Shown: positions 1-6,262 of the stretch, one piece after another | Layout: the number at the start of each line of letters is the position of its first letter | Position numbering within the stretch: position 1 is the first letter of the stretch | Source of the DNA: Balneolaceae bacterium | GTDB taxonomy: Bacteria; Bacteroidota; Rhodothermia; Balneolales; Balneolaceae | Direction of reading: 5' to 3' | Length of the DNA stretch: 7,604 bases | Assembly: GCA_007126675.1 (NCBI GenBank) | Contig: SLAU01000146.1 | Coordinates: 1 to 7,604 of the forward strand | Program-made: the position numbers and the translations under genes | Notes under the pieces: model-generated | The model's database searches: none | What the model saw: only the letters and a program-made list of their open reading frames with translations | What the model was told of the DNA's origin: nothing

Positions 1-1146
1 CTGAACCTGAGAATTGATCATGATTATCTGCTGAATGACTTTTTGATCCCTGAAATGAAGCAACAATTCGGTCCCGGCGGGCAAAGCGGAATTGTAGTTT
101 GGCTGCGAGACTGGATGAATAACACCGTGCTGAGTGTAAGTGATGCCGATTTTGAATATGACAACGAAAAATACCAAATAGATATCCGGCAGCGATTTAC
201 GGATTCACTAAATGAATGGGTGTTACATGCATCTTTTCTCGAATCCCCCACAGTTGCAGCTTCCGATGCATCATTTCAGCGTAATCTGATTGTTCTTAGT
301 TTTGCGGTTGTGGTTCTGTTTGGCGCTCTGTTGTTTATTTTTGTGAATGCACAACGCGAACGTGAGCTTGCAAGTCGTCAGGCAGGGTTTCTCGCAAATA
401 TCACCCATGAGTTAAAAACTCCGCTCACCGTAATGCAGGCAGCCGGCGAGAATATTGCCGACGGAAGAGTTACCGATGGCACAAGGCTGCGCAACTATGG
501 CGACCATATTTACCAGGAGTCTGTAAGGCTTCGAAAAATGATCGACAAACTGCTGGATGCCGCAAAAGTAGACTCCGGTCAAGCGGTAGCTGAACAAATA
601 CCGATACGGCTGAGCGACCTTGTTGAGGAGTTCTACGTTGCAAATAAAGAATATATTGAAAACAAGGGTTTTGAGTTTAACCTCAAAAGAGATGAAGAGC
701 AGCCGCTTGTGATGGTTGATCCCGATCATATCGAAACGATTCTTAACAACCTTGTTGAGAATGCGATGAAGTACAGTTCTGATGAAAAATCGATCACTCT
801 TGAAACCGCAAAAAACGGCAGCTACGTAAACTTATCGATATCAGATAAAGGCGACGGAATCCCTAAGAAATCGCTGAATTATATTTTCGATAAATTTTAC
901 CGGGTTGAAAACAGCCTGACCGCAAAAACGAAAGGACACGGGCTGGGCCTTGCAATCGTAAAAAACATGGTTGAGCTGAACGGAGGCAAAATCATCGTGA
1001 ACAGCAAATTGAATGCAGGCTCAACATTTACCATACAGTTTCCTAAATTGCTCAAATCTGATATCCAAAAACAAGAATATAAATCAAAAACCACTGACCC
1101 GAAAAGTCCAGAAAAAACAGAGGATCAAGTAGACCAATATGCCTGA
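1..1146 (+). CDS. Sensor histidine kinase, 3' portion (5' end outside window)
   Basis: This is a membrane-bound sensor kinase that autophosphorylates on histidine and passes the phosphate to the response regulator encoded just downstream. The frame is open from base 1, so the true start lies upstream; 381 residues are visible. Numbering from the first codon here, residues 1-94 look like the end of a periplasmic sensor region, and about 96-115 form a transmembrane helix (NLIVLSFAVVVLFGALLFIF). The HisKA phosphoacceptor motif FLANITHELKTPL follows, with the acceptor at H136. The HATPase_c domain has an N box (LNNLVENAMKY, about 248-258), a G1 box (DKGDGIP, from 282), an F box (FDKFYRVE) and a G2 box (GHGLGLAIV, about 313-320). 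A lysine- and acid-rich tail of about 30 residues follows the ATPase domain. The gene overlaps the regulator gene by 8 nt, so the two are probably translationally coupled. The signal sensed cannot be read from the sequence. Confidence 0.95.
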   Translation: MNLRIDHDYLLNDFLIPEMKQQFGPGGQSGIVVWLRDWMNNTVLSVSDADFEYDNEKYQIDIRQRFTDSLNEWVLHASFLESPTVAASDASFQRNLIVLSFAVVVLFGALLFIFVNAQRERELASRQAGFLANITHELKTPLTVMQAAGENIADGRVTDGTRLRNYGDHIYQESVRLRKMIDKLLDAAKVDSGQAVAEQIPIRLSDLVEEFYVANKEYIENKGFEFNLKRDEEQPLVMVDPDHIETILNNLVENAMKYSSDEKSITLETAKNGSYVNLSISDKGDGIPKKSLNYIFDKFYRVENSLTAKTKGHGLGLAIVKNMVELNGGKIIVNSKLNAGSTFTIQFPKLLKSDIQKQEYKSKTTDPKSPEKTEDQVDQYA

Positions 1147-1843
1147 AAATCAAAAAAAGATACTCATTGTTGAAGATGAGCCAAGCCTGATTTTTACCCT
1201 GCGCGACACCCTTGAAAGCGAAGGGTACGATGTAAATGTTGTTTCAACCGGAAAAGAAGCCCTTGAGCAGGTAAAAGAAAATAAACCCGACCTGATGCTT
1301 CTTGATTTGATGCTGCCGGGGATGAGCGGTTATGAAATTTGCGAAAAGATCAGAAGCATGAAATATACGTTTCCGATCATCATGCTTACTGCCCGCGACC
1401 AGGAAGTTGATAAAGTTGAAGGGCTGAACATTGGTGCCGATGATTATATCACCAAACCGTTTGGTGTGAAAGAACTTCTTGCCAGAATTAAAGCACGCCT
1501 CAGAAGGGCAAGCTCGTGGTCAAAATCAGGTCCGCTCGAATCACTAAAGCTGGGTGATGTGAAAATTGACCTGGCTGAAGGTGAAGTTTCCAAGCCGGAT
1601 GGTAAAACCCATGATCTTTCTACAAGAGAAGTTGAAATGATTCATTACCTGGTAGAACGGGCAAATCAGCCGATCTCACGCGATGAACTGCTCGAAAAAG
1701 TTTGGCGGTACGAGTACAGCACAAATACCCGCACCGTTGACGTTCATGTATCGAAGCTAAGAGCTAAGATCGAAATGCACCCCGATGACCCGCGGCATCT
1801 TGTAACATTGCACGGAGTCGGTTATATGCTAAAGGTTAACTGA
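1139..1843 (+). CDS. OmpR/PhoB-family response regulator
   Basis: This is a 234-residue DNA-binding response regulator, the normal length for the OmpR/PhoB family. The receiver domain (about 7-121) has the acidic pocket E12/D13, phosphoacceptor D56 (LLDLMLPGMSG), T84 (MLTARD) and K106 (TKPFG), so all residues needed for phosphorylation are present. The C-terminal winged helix (about 138-233) contains the typical ELLEKVW segment, a recognition helix around TRTVDVHVSKLRAKI and the closing hairpin GVGYML. The ATG lies inside the last codons of the kinase gene (8-nt overlap), which makes it the cognate partner of that kinase. The 3' end overlaps the convergent oxidoreductase gene by 15 nt, and I see no terminator between them. 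The target genes are unknown. Confidence 0.96.
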   Translation: MPENQKKILIVEDEPSLIFTLRDTLESEGYDVNVVSTGKEALEQVKENKPDLMLLDLMLPGMSGYEICEKIRSMKYTFPIIMLTARDQEVDKVEGLNIGADDYITKPFGVKELLARIKARLRRASSWSKSGPLESLKLGDVKIDLAEGEVSKPDGKTHDLSTREVEMIHYLVERANQPISRDELLEKVWRYEYSTNTRTVDVHVSKLRAKIEMHPDDPRHLVTLHGVGYMLKVN

Positions 1844-2386
1844 TACTCTTTGGCTGTTTAGTTTTACGAACTCAGCAAAACCTTTTACTGTATCTTCCAG
1901 AAGGCCCTGCAGAAAGTCTGAACTTAGCCCGTCATTTTCATCAAACGTATTATTTACATCCGCGATGAAAATCCGTTCCGGATAGATAAGAGCATTTCTG
2001 TATCCTAAAATACCCTGCAATTGCTCTACAGGCCGAAGTGCGCCAAATGAACCGGCCGCCTCTCCTATTATGCTGACCGGCACTTTCTCTAATGCTTCCG
2101 GGAAAGGCAGGTAGTCGATAAAAAGTTTCAGAACTCCGGGAAACCCGCCATTATATTCGGGTACAACAAATAAAAAGCCATCTGCATCCAAAAAACGCTC
2201 GTTGTATTCGTCTACTGATTCAATATCATCGCCGTACCGGCCGCCTACCACATCCTGAAAAGGATAATCCTGCAAAGAGAAAATTTCATTATCCATTTCC
2301 TTATTCATTAAACCGGAAACATAGTTTGCGACTTTAAGTGCATTTGATCCTGGCCTGTCTGTAGCAGAGAGTATGTGAATTTTCAT
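1829..2386 (-). CDS. NADPH-dependent FMN reductase family protein
   Basis: This 185-residue cytosolic flavodoxin-fold protein belongs to the NADPH-dependent FMN reductase family, whose members use NAD(P)H and bound FMN to reduce flavins, quinones, azo dyes or chromate; the substrate here cannot be assigned. The sequence starts with a beta strand and a phosphate-binding loop (ILSATDRPGSNALKVA, 5-20, a variant of the usual GSxRxxSxN). It carries the family signature PEYNGGFPGVLKLFIDYLP (76-94) and the second flavin/pyridine loop GEAAGSFGALRPVEQLQGIL (108-127). The length is typical. The ATG at 2386 follows an A-rich leader without a Shine-Dalgarno site, as is usual in the Bacteroidota group. 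It converges on the response regulator gene with a 15-nt overlap, so its 3' end has no private terminator. Confidence 0.93.
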   Translation of the reverse strand: MKIHILSATDRPGSNALKVANYVSGLMNKEMDNEIFSLQDYPFQDVVGGRYGDDIESVDEYNERFLDADGFLFVVPEYNGGFPGVLKLFIDYLPFPEALEKVPVSIIGEAAGSFGALRPVEQLQGILGYRNALIYPERIFIADVNNTFDENDGLSSDFLQGLLEDTVKGFAEFVKLNSQRVSVNL

Positions 2387-2428
2387 TTTTTTGATTTTTA
2401 ATATTAATGCTTTGTTAATTCTTTGCTA

Positions 2429-2460
2429 CAAACAGACAAACCCTGACCTTCGTTCTCAAA
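2429..2460 (-). promoter_or_regulatory. Possible Bacteroidota-type promoter for the FMN reductase gene
   Basis: Reading the minus strand there is TTTG (2457-2460), a 20-base spacer, then TCTGTTTG (2429-2436). This fits the -33 TTTG and -7 TAnnTTTG pattern known from Bacteroidota except for one base (C for A). Transcription would start near 2423 and leave a leader of roughly 35 nt before the ATG at 2386. It is a pattern match only; the spacer equals that of the other candidate promoter at 2611-2642. Confidence 0.35.
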
Positions 2461-2610
2461 ATTTGATTTATTACACCAAAAAATCATCGAAAAAGAGCGT
2501 TTAAGCAGCTTTTTTTAAACTTTTTTGGAATAATTTTTCTTTAAAAAAAGCGCTTTTCCAGACGATATTACTAATCTATGTCTGAATAATAATTATTTAA
2601 CTTAATTTTA
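2461..2610. other. AT-rich intergenic stretch without a recognisable gene
   Basis: I see no coding frame here on either strand. The stretch carries several T and A runs (for example around 2512-2526 and 2541-2549) and a perfect 12-bp self-complementary sequence, AAAAGCGCTTTT (2546-2557). It sits between the promoter region of the minus-strand oxidoreductase gene and the candidate small RNA gene. Confidence 0.5.
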
Positions 2611-2642
2611 TTTGATTATTCATCAAATCAGGCCTAATTTTT
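2611..2642 (+). promoter_or_regulatory. Possible Bacteroidota-type promoter of the candidate small RNA
   Basis: TTTG (2611-2614), a 20-base spacer and TAATTTTT (2635-2642) match the -33/-7 pattern TTTG ... TAnnTTTG except for the last base. A perfect 7-bp inverted repeat, ATTTGAT (2610-2616) and ATCAAAT (2622-2628), separated by 5 bases, covers the -33 element and could be an operator. Transcription would begin near 2649, shortly before the hairpin series that ends in the strong terminator. Confidence 0.35.
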
Positions 2643-2648
2643 TAAAAG

Positions 2649-2767
2649 ATCAAAGACATTATGTTCCTGCTTAACAGGAACAATGAAGAACTCGTGTTAT
2701 GGTAGACATCGAGCAATAGCTCCAATAAACTCACCCGAAATGGATAATTTCGGGTGAGTATTTTTTT
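2649..2767 (+). ncRNA. Candidate structured small RNA of about 120 nt
   Basis: There is no protein gene of normal length directly upstream of the strong plus-strand terminator, so the terminator probably ends a short independent transcript. Three hairpins lie in a row: TGTTCCTG/CAGGAACA with a 5-nt loop (2662-2682), GAGC/GCTC with loop AATA (2711-2722), and the 13-bp terminator stem (2729-2759) followed by seven T. A possible promoter sits at 2611-2642. A 14-codon frame from ATG 2661 (starts MFLLNRNNEE, stop at 2703-2705) lies inside, so a tiny peptide or leader role is an alternative. I do not recognise an RNA family. Both ends are inferred, the 3' end much more firmly than the 5' end. Confidence 0.4.
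2729..2767 (+). terminator. Strong intrinsic (Rho-independent) terminator
   Basis: A perfect 13-bp stem, ACTCACCCGAAAT (2729-2741) paired with ATTTCGGGTGAGT (2747-2759), closes a GGATA loop and is followed by A and seven T (2761-2767). It works on the plus strand. On the minus strand the stem is preceded by A-runs and not followed by a good T tract, so it is one-directional. It shields the downstream KAP NTPase region from upstream transcription. Confidence 0.85.
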
Positions 2768-2829
2768 GCATCCCCTTTCCTCTTCTGATGCGTCTATAGT
2801 TTTTTACTTTTCAGGGTAAATAATCTACA

Positions 2830-2844
2830 TTATTACGGTAATAA
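2830..2844. promoter_or_regulatory. Palindrome, possible operator upstream of the KAP NTPase gene
   Basis: TTATTAC-G-GTAATAA is a perfect 7-bp dyad around one central base. It lies 26 bp before the 37-codon reading frame and about 140 bp before the likely NTPase start, in the only upstream space that could hold their promoter. The short spacer makes it more likely to be a protein-binding site than an RNA hairpin. The binding protein is unknown. Confidence 0.35.
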
Positions 2845-2869
2845 AACTATGACCTGAATATCCTCCTGA

Positions 2870-2983
2870 ATGAAATTCGAACCACGGACGGTACGTAAAA
2901 CGATAAACAAGGCTTTTCTGAAGGAACCGGATCAGTTGGTGTTTGGATTGAATGAGAAGGAAAAAGAGGTTTGGATGGGGTAA
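2870..2983 (+). CDS. Small 37-residue reading frame directly before the KAP NTPase gene
   Basis: From ATG 2870 a 37-codon frame runs to TAA at 2981-2983, and the probable ATG of the NTPase gene begins one base later (TAA-A-ATG), a layout that allows translational coupling. The peptide begins MKFEPRTVRKTINKAFLKEP and ends NEKEKEVWMG; it is basic at its start and charged throughout, with no signal peptide or membrane segment. An in-frame TGA lies immediately before the ATG. The composition looks protein-like rather than random, so it is either a true small gene or the broken-off start of a larger gene. By memory alone, the 'INKAFLKE' style resembles N-termini of some Bacteroidota restriction-modification proteins; this is untested. 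No function can be given. Confidence 0.35.
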   Translation: MKFEPRTVRKTINKAFLKEPDQLVFGLNEKEKEVWMG

Positions 2984-2984
2984 A

Positions 2985-4385
2985 ATGAAACATAGATCTA
3001 ACATAATAGATGTACCAGTCGAAAAACCATTCAAATATGATGAACTTGGAAGGGAGTATACCGCTGAAAAATTAACCACTTTTTTAAAGAATACAGATGA
3101 GCCTATAGTATTGAGTATCAATGCAGAGTGGGGGCAAGGGAAAACAACATTTATTAAAATGTGGCGTCAAATGCTTAATAATGAGGGTTTTCCATCACTT
3201 TACTACAGTGCCTGGGAAAATGATTTTAACAATGATGCGCTGGTCACAATCATAGGAGAGATAGAAAATGAAGTTGAAAATATCTTCAAGGTTGATGGGA
3301 AAAAATCAAAGCAAATTAAACAACATCTTAACAAGACCAAGGATATTGGCGGAGAAATCTTATCTAACAGTCTTCCTTTTTTGATTAAAATTCTAACATC
3401 CGGTTTAATTGATAGTGAAAAAATTAATTCAGATGAAATCGGAAACCTTGCAAAAAATATTGCGCAAGAGCAGATAAAGAAATATCAACAATCCAAAAAT
3501 CAAGTTACAGCATTCAAAGAGACACTTACAAAACTTGCTCAAGACCTTAAACCTGATAATGATTTACCACTGGTAATTTTCGTGGATGAATTAGATCGTT
3601 GTCGACCAAGTTTTGCACTTGAGGTACTTGAGCGAATAAAACATCTCTTTTCTACACCCAATGTTATCTTTGTCCTGGCTATAGACAAGAGTCAGCTTTT
3701 GGAGTCTATAAAAACAGTTTACGGTCAAAACTTAAACAGTTCTGGTTATTTGAAAAGATTTATTGACTTAGAATTTGTTTTACCTGTACCAGATATCTCA
3801 AGGTTTTCAAAAGCAATAATTAAAACGATGGGAGTAAAGGAATATTTAAGTAACACAGATTCAGATCTAAACAGGAGCGGTGCAAATGATGTAATTAAGA
3901 ATTTATTGGATCTTGTTGATTACTTTGAGTGTACATTGAGAGAAGTAGAGAAGAGTTTTTCAAAGCTCATATACACATACAAAGTGTCAACACGTGATCA
4001 TGATTTATATCCAATCCCTCTTAGCTTTTTGATTCTTTTGAATATTAAATACAATGAATTGTACGAGTTGTACAGAAGTGAAAAAGTTAATACAGATCAA
4101 CTTTTTAATAAAATGGCTGATAAGTCTGAAAAGATGAAAGAACTAATTCATTCTGAAGTCGGAGCCAGAATATGGGCGGAGCTCTTTGTTGCAAATAGCC
4201 AAGGGAATGCTGTAGAAAGTAAAATGAAAGAAATTTCAAATTCTGTTGACAGCGACAATCCAAGTGAAAAAAATAAACTTGATTTAAAAAGATTGGGTCA
4301 TCTTGAATATTACAGAACTTACCTTGGGAGAAGGTATATTAAATATATTTTCCAAAATATCGAGTTGGTATCAAGCTTTGAGTAA
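2985..4385 (+). CDS. KAP-family P-loop NTPase
   Basis: This is a STAND/KAP-type NTPase of 466 residues, counted from the ATG at 2985. An in-frame ATG at 2952 would add 11 basic residues; I prefer 2985 because the family's opening (IIDVPVEKPFKYDELGRE) then begins close to the N-terminus. Numbering from 2952, Walker A is AEWGQGKTT (58-66), with Ala in place of the first Gly. Walker B and the KAP signature are LVIFVDELDRCRPSFALEVLERIKHLF (residues 207-233, key D212, E213, D215, R216), and FVLAIDKSQL (240-249) is the sensor strand. Many KAP proteins carry two membrane helices between Walker A and B; here only one short hydrophobic patch is seen (about 141-153), so the protein is probably soluble or peripherally attached. 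The C-terminal half is helical and charged. GC is markedly lower than in the flanking genes, suggesting acquisition. KAP relatives PifA and Tmn act in phage exclusion; a defence role here is only inferred. Confidence 0.88.
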   Translation: MKHRSNIIDVPVEKPFKYDELGREYTAEKLTTFLKNTDEPIVLSINAEWGQGKTTFIKMWRQMLNNEGFPSLYYSAWENDFNNDALVTIIGEIENEVENIFKVDGKKSKQIKQHLNKTKDIGGEILSNSLPFLIKILTSGLIDSEKINSDEIGNLAKNIAQEQIKKYQQSKNQVTAFKETLTKLAQDLKPDNDLPLVIFVDELDRCRPSFALEVLERIKHLFSTPNVIFVLAIDKSQLLESIKTVYGQNLNSSGYLKRFIDLEFVLPVPDISRFSKAIIKTMGVKEYLSNTDSDLNRSGANDVIKNLLDLVDYFECTLREVEKSFSKLIYTYKVSTRDHDLYPIPLSFLILLNIKYNELYELYRSEKVNTDQLFNKMADKSEKMKELIHSEVGARIWAELFVANSQGNAVESKMKEISNSVDSDNPSEKNKLDLKRLGHLEYYRTYLGRRYIKYIFQNIELVSSFE

Positions 4386-4462
4386 GTCATTACCTATTAA
4401 ATTTTTACAAATTATGATGCCATCACTTTAACTAACAAAATTCAACAAAAAAATCAGAGATC

Positions 4463-4595
4463 ATGCCGAAGGAGTTTCTGGTTTACGGGCAAATTGAAAC
4501 TTTAGAACTACCAGGAAGTACTTAATGTTCACGAAACCTCAGAGTGTGTGAATGAGAGCATAAACAAGCTGGGTTTGGTGCCGGTTGGGTTTTGA
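4463..4595 (+). pseudogene. Possible decayed coding remnant between the KAP and Fic genes
   Basis: The 232-bp gap between the convergent KAP and Fic genes contains two adjoining short frames that read like protein. One is 20 codons from ATG 4463 (MPKEFLVYGQIETLELPG..., stop at 4523-4525). The other, one frame over, runs from 4506 to TGA at 4593-4595 and includes QEVLNVHE and NKLGLVPVGF. The switch from one frame to the next suggests a frameshifted remnant of a longer gene, but the stretch is too short to be sure and I recognise no family. Otherwise the gap holds AT-rich sequence and no clear terminator for either neighbour. Confidence 0.2.
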
Positions 4596-4617
4596 GAAAT
4601 CCGGGCAATTAATCAAC

Positions 4618-6102
4618 TTACCCCGGCAGCCTCAACCGAATCCCCTGCCTGTCTGCCTCATTAGGATCCATAAACGCATTGCATTCCACCAGCTGTTCTT
4701 TTACCCGGTTATAGTCACTCCAGCCGATTGTTTGGGTAAACTTTTGGCCAAAGTCCAGCGTCCGTATCAGTGGTGTAGAATTTCGGTCGTTGGTCAGAGT
4801 TTTTAAAGCAGCGAGGTAATTATTTCTATATACAATGGGGATGATAATCTTTTGGTCTTCAACAGATACCAGTTCTGCATTCATCATGATACGGGCCACC
4901 CGGCCATTCCCGTCTGCGAATGGATGAACCTCACTCACCAAAAACATCATGTACACCGCTTTGTGAAAAGAGTATTCCAGTGCACGATAGATTTCAAAAC
5001 CTTTCCGCAAGGTACCTTTTACCAGTTTCGGATGGACAAACTGAGTGCTGCCGGCTACATTCACTTTAGTTTTAAATTGACCGGGGTTTTTATCTTTTCT
5101 TGCGGCCAATATTCCGGCATGCCGGTACCTAAGAATTTCAATGAAATCATCATAATCTTTCGGCACCCGGTCCATTTCACGATAGTTTGATACCACTCTA
5201 TAGGTGCCAAGTACATCATGCGCATCTTCCGGTCTTTCGGTAGGAATAGCATTTCGGAATACAATATCAGCAGCTTCTTCAACCTCAAACTCTGTCCCTT
5301 CTATAAAATTGGAGAAATAGGCTTCAAAGAAAGAGAGGTTAATCCGTTCCTGCTGAGATAGGTTTTTCGCAGGTCTTGAACCGGGGGCAGTTGCTTTCAG
5401 ATCCTCAAATAACTTAAGGAATAGTTCAGCCCGATCCGGATCATAAGGTTCGTCTCCTTTTCTTGCTTTTGCAATGTCTGACTTTAGCTCTATTGTCCTT
5501 GTCCCCTGCAAGGTACCGATCAGGTCATCCAGTTCTTGAAATTCCTTCTTCAAATCCAGCTCGTTTGCAATCTCCCTGGCTTTATCCCTGATCTGATTAA
5601 CATAATCTTCACCTTTTAAACGGATTAACTTATCCAGCTTCTCCTCCATCTCCTCTCGCGATAGCGTGCGGCTAACGGTTCCCTTCCTTGCACGTGATGG
5701 TCGCATGTTTTCCAGCAGTGCCCGGGGTTCAGAACTAATCCATAAATCATTAATAAACGGCAGATCACTCTCCAACGGTCCTCTCCCCTTACGCGGATTT
5801 AAAATCAATCCGGGCAGTTCCGTATTCCTCTTTTTGGATGAAACAATGAATACCGAACCATCCTTAGCCGGGCTGTTCTCCAGGGCCGTTCGGTCGGCAA
5901 TCAGTGCATCGGGATAATACTCCTTCAGCAGATCGTACCAATGCCTTCGAACAATCACTTCCGGATCATCCTTCATGTTCTTTGTATACAACCTGGAAGC
6001 AAGTTTTTTAAGCTTACCCTCCGCAACCGCCTGGGATACCTGGGAAGATATCTCCGTACTTGACACAAATACTTCCGGTAAAGAATCTAAAAAAGTGGGC
6101 AT
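4618..6102 (-). CDS. Fic-domain AMP-transferase with AbiEi-like N-terminal domain
   Basis: Fic enzymes usually transfer AMP from ATP to a hydroxyl side chain of a target protein. This 494-residue protein has the full catalytic motif HPFADGNGRVAR (393-404), with catalytic H393, acidic D397 and R401. About 125 residues earlier lies SNFIEG (264-269), the (S/T)xxxE(G/N) motif whose Glu (E268) blocks ATP in class II Fic proteins, so the enzyme carries its own inhibitor helix. The first 200 or so residues are not Fic. Residues 10-40 look like a winged helix-turn-helix ending in GKLKKLASRLYT, followed by a region (about 47-135, including ALIADRTALEN and LFINDLWISS-like strands before RALLENMRPSR) that resembles AbiEi-type antitoxins. 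A charged helical linker (about 148-200) follows. Start: ATG 6102 leaves a complete N-terminus and no Shine-Dalgarno site. Paired palindromes lie 25 and 56 bp upstream. Whether it is a toxin, a regulator or both is unknown. Confidence 0.9.
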   Translation of the reverse strand: MPTFLDSLPEVFVSSTEISSQVSQAVAEGKLKKLASRLYTKNMKDDPEVIVRRHWYDLLKEYYPDALIADRTALENSPAKDGSVFIVSSKKRNTELPGLILNPRKGRGPLESDLPFINDLWISSEPRALLENMRPSRARKGTVSRTLSREEMEEKLDKLIRLKGEDYVNQIRDKAREIANELDLKKEFQELDDLIGTLQGTRTIELKSDIAKARKGDEPYDPDRAELFLKLFEDLKATAPGSRPAKNLSQQERINLSFFEAYFSNFIEGTEFEVEEAADIVFRNAIPTERPEDAHDVLGTYRVVSNYREMDRVPKDYDDFIEILRYRHAGILAARKDKNPGQFKTKVNVAGSTQFVHPKLVKGTLRKGFEIYRALEYSFHKAVYMMFLVSEVHPFADGNGRVARIMMNAELVSVEDQKIIIPIVYRNNYLAALKTLTNDRNSTPLIRTLDFGQKFTQTIGWSDYNRVKEQLVECNAFMDPNEADRQGIRLRLPG

Positions 6103-6127
6103 TAAGCGTGTTTTTCTTTTAAAAATA

Positions 6128-6177
6128 TTAAACTTTCGGGGTTTAATGAAATATTAATTTAAATTTTCGGGGTTTAA
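6128..6177. promoter_or_regulatory. Tandem pair of 19-bp near-palindromes upstream of fic
   Basis: Copy 1 (6128-6146) is TTAAACTTTCGGGGTTTAA; copy 2 (6159-6177) is identical except for T in place of C at position 6. Each copy has outer arms TTAAA(C/T) and GTTTAA around a TTTCGGG core. The copies are in the same orientation with a 31-bp period, close to three helical turns, so bound proteins would sit on the same face of the DNA. They occupy the expected promoter zone of the minus-strand fic gene and are over 80 bp from the regulator gene's start. AbiEi antitoxins are known to bind paired inverted repeats at their own promoter, so binding by the Fic protein's own N-terminal domain is a reasonable inference. 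Confidence 0.7.
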
Positions 6178-6195
6178 CTTTGCGAAATACCATCA

Positions 6196-6213
6196 ATTAA
6201 CATATTTGTTAAT
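6196..6213. promoter_or_regulatory. 18-bp palindrome overlapping the regulator promoter
   Basis: ATTAACA-TATT-TGTTAAT is a perfect 7-bp inverted repeat with a 4-bp spacer. It covers the candidate -35 box of the XRE-type regulator gene and lies just upstream of the fic palindromes. Size and symmetry suit a dimeric helix-turn-helix repressor, most simply the regulator acting on its own promoter. Confidence 0.5.
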
Positions 6214-6234
6214 CTTATTGTTTATTTATATATA
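6206..6234 (+). promoter_or_regulatory. Possible promoter of the XRE-type regulator gene
   Basis: TTGTTA (6206-6211), a 17-bp spacer and TATATA (6229-6234) make a reasonable sigma-70-like promoter, with transcription starting near 6241 and a leader of about 22 nt before ATG 6263. The whole area is very AT-rich, so chance matches are likely. The fit to the Bacteroidota -33/-7 pattern is poorer. Confidence 0.3.
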
Positions 6235-6262
6235 AGTTAATTATGCAGATCAATAACATTGA

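Noticed and set aside
43..45. TTG at 43 as the histidine kinase start
   Set aside because: The same frame is open back to base 1 and the sensor region would be cut short; the gene simply begins outside the window.
2546..2557. AAAAGCGCTTTT palindrome as a terminator or operator
   Set aside because: It is a short, AT-heavy palindrome without a loop or clear promoter context; too weak to call alone.
3124..3150. KAP Walker A with Ala instead of the first Gly as a sign of inactivation
   Set aside because: From memory, KAP-family P-loops often vary at this position, and the GKTT core and Walker B residues are intact.
4585..5917. Open plus-strand frames at 4585-4806, 4852-5190 and 5666-5917
   Set aside because: They lie antisense inside the fic gene, whose full-length translation carries intact family motifs; their translations show no recognisable domain.
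6128..6177. The two repeats as the start of a CRISPR array
   Set aside because: There are only two short copies, each internally palindromic, with a 12-bp gap and no cas genes; an operator pair fits far better.
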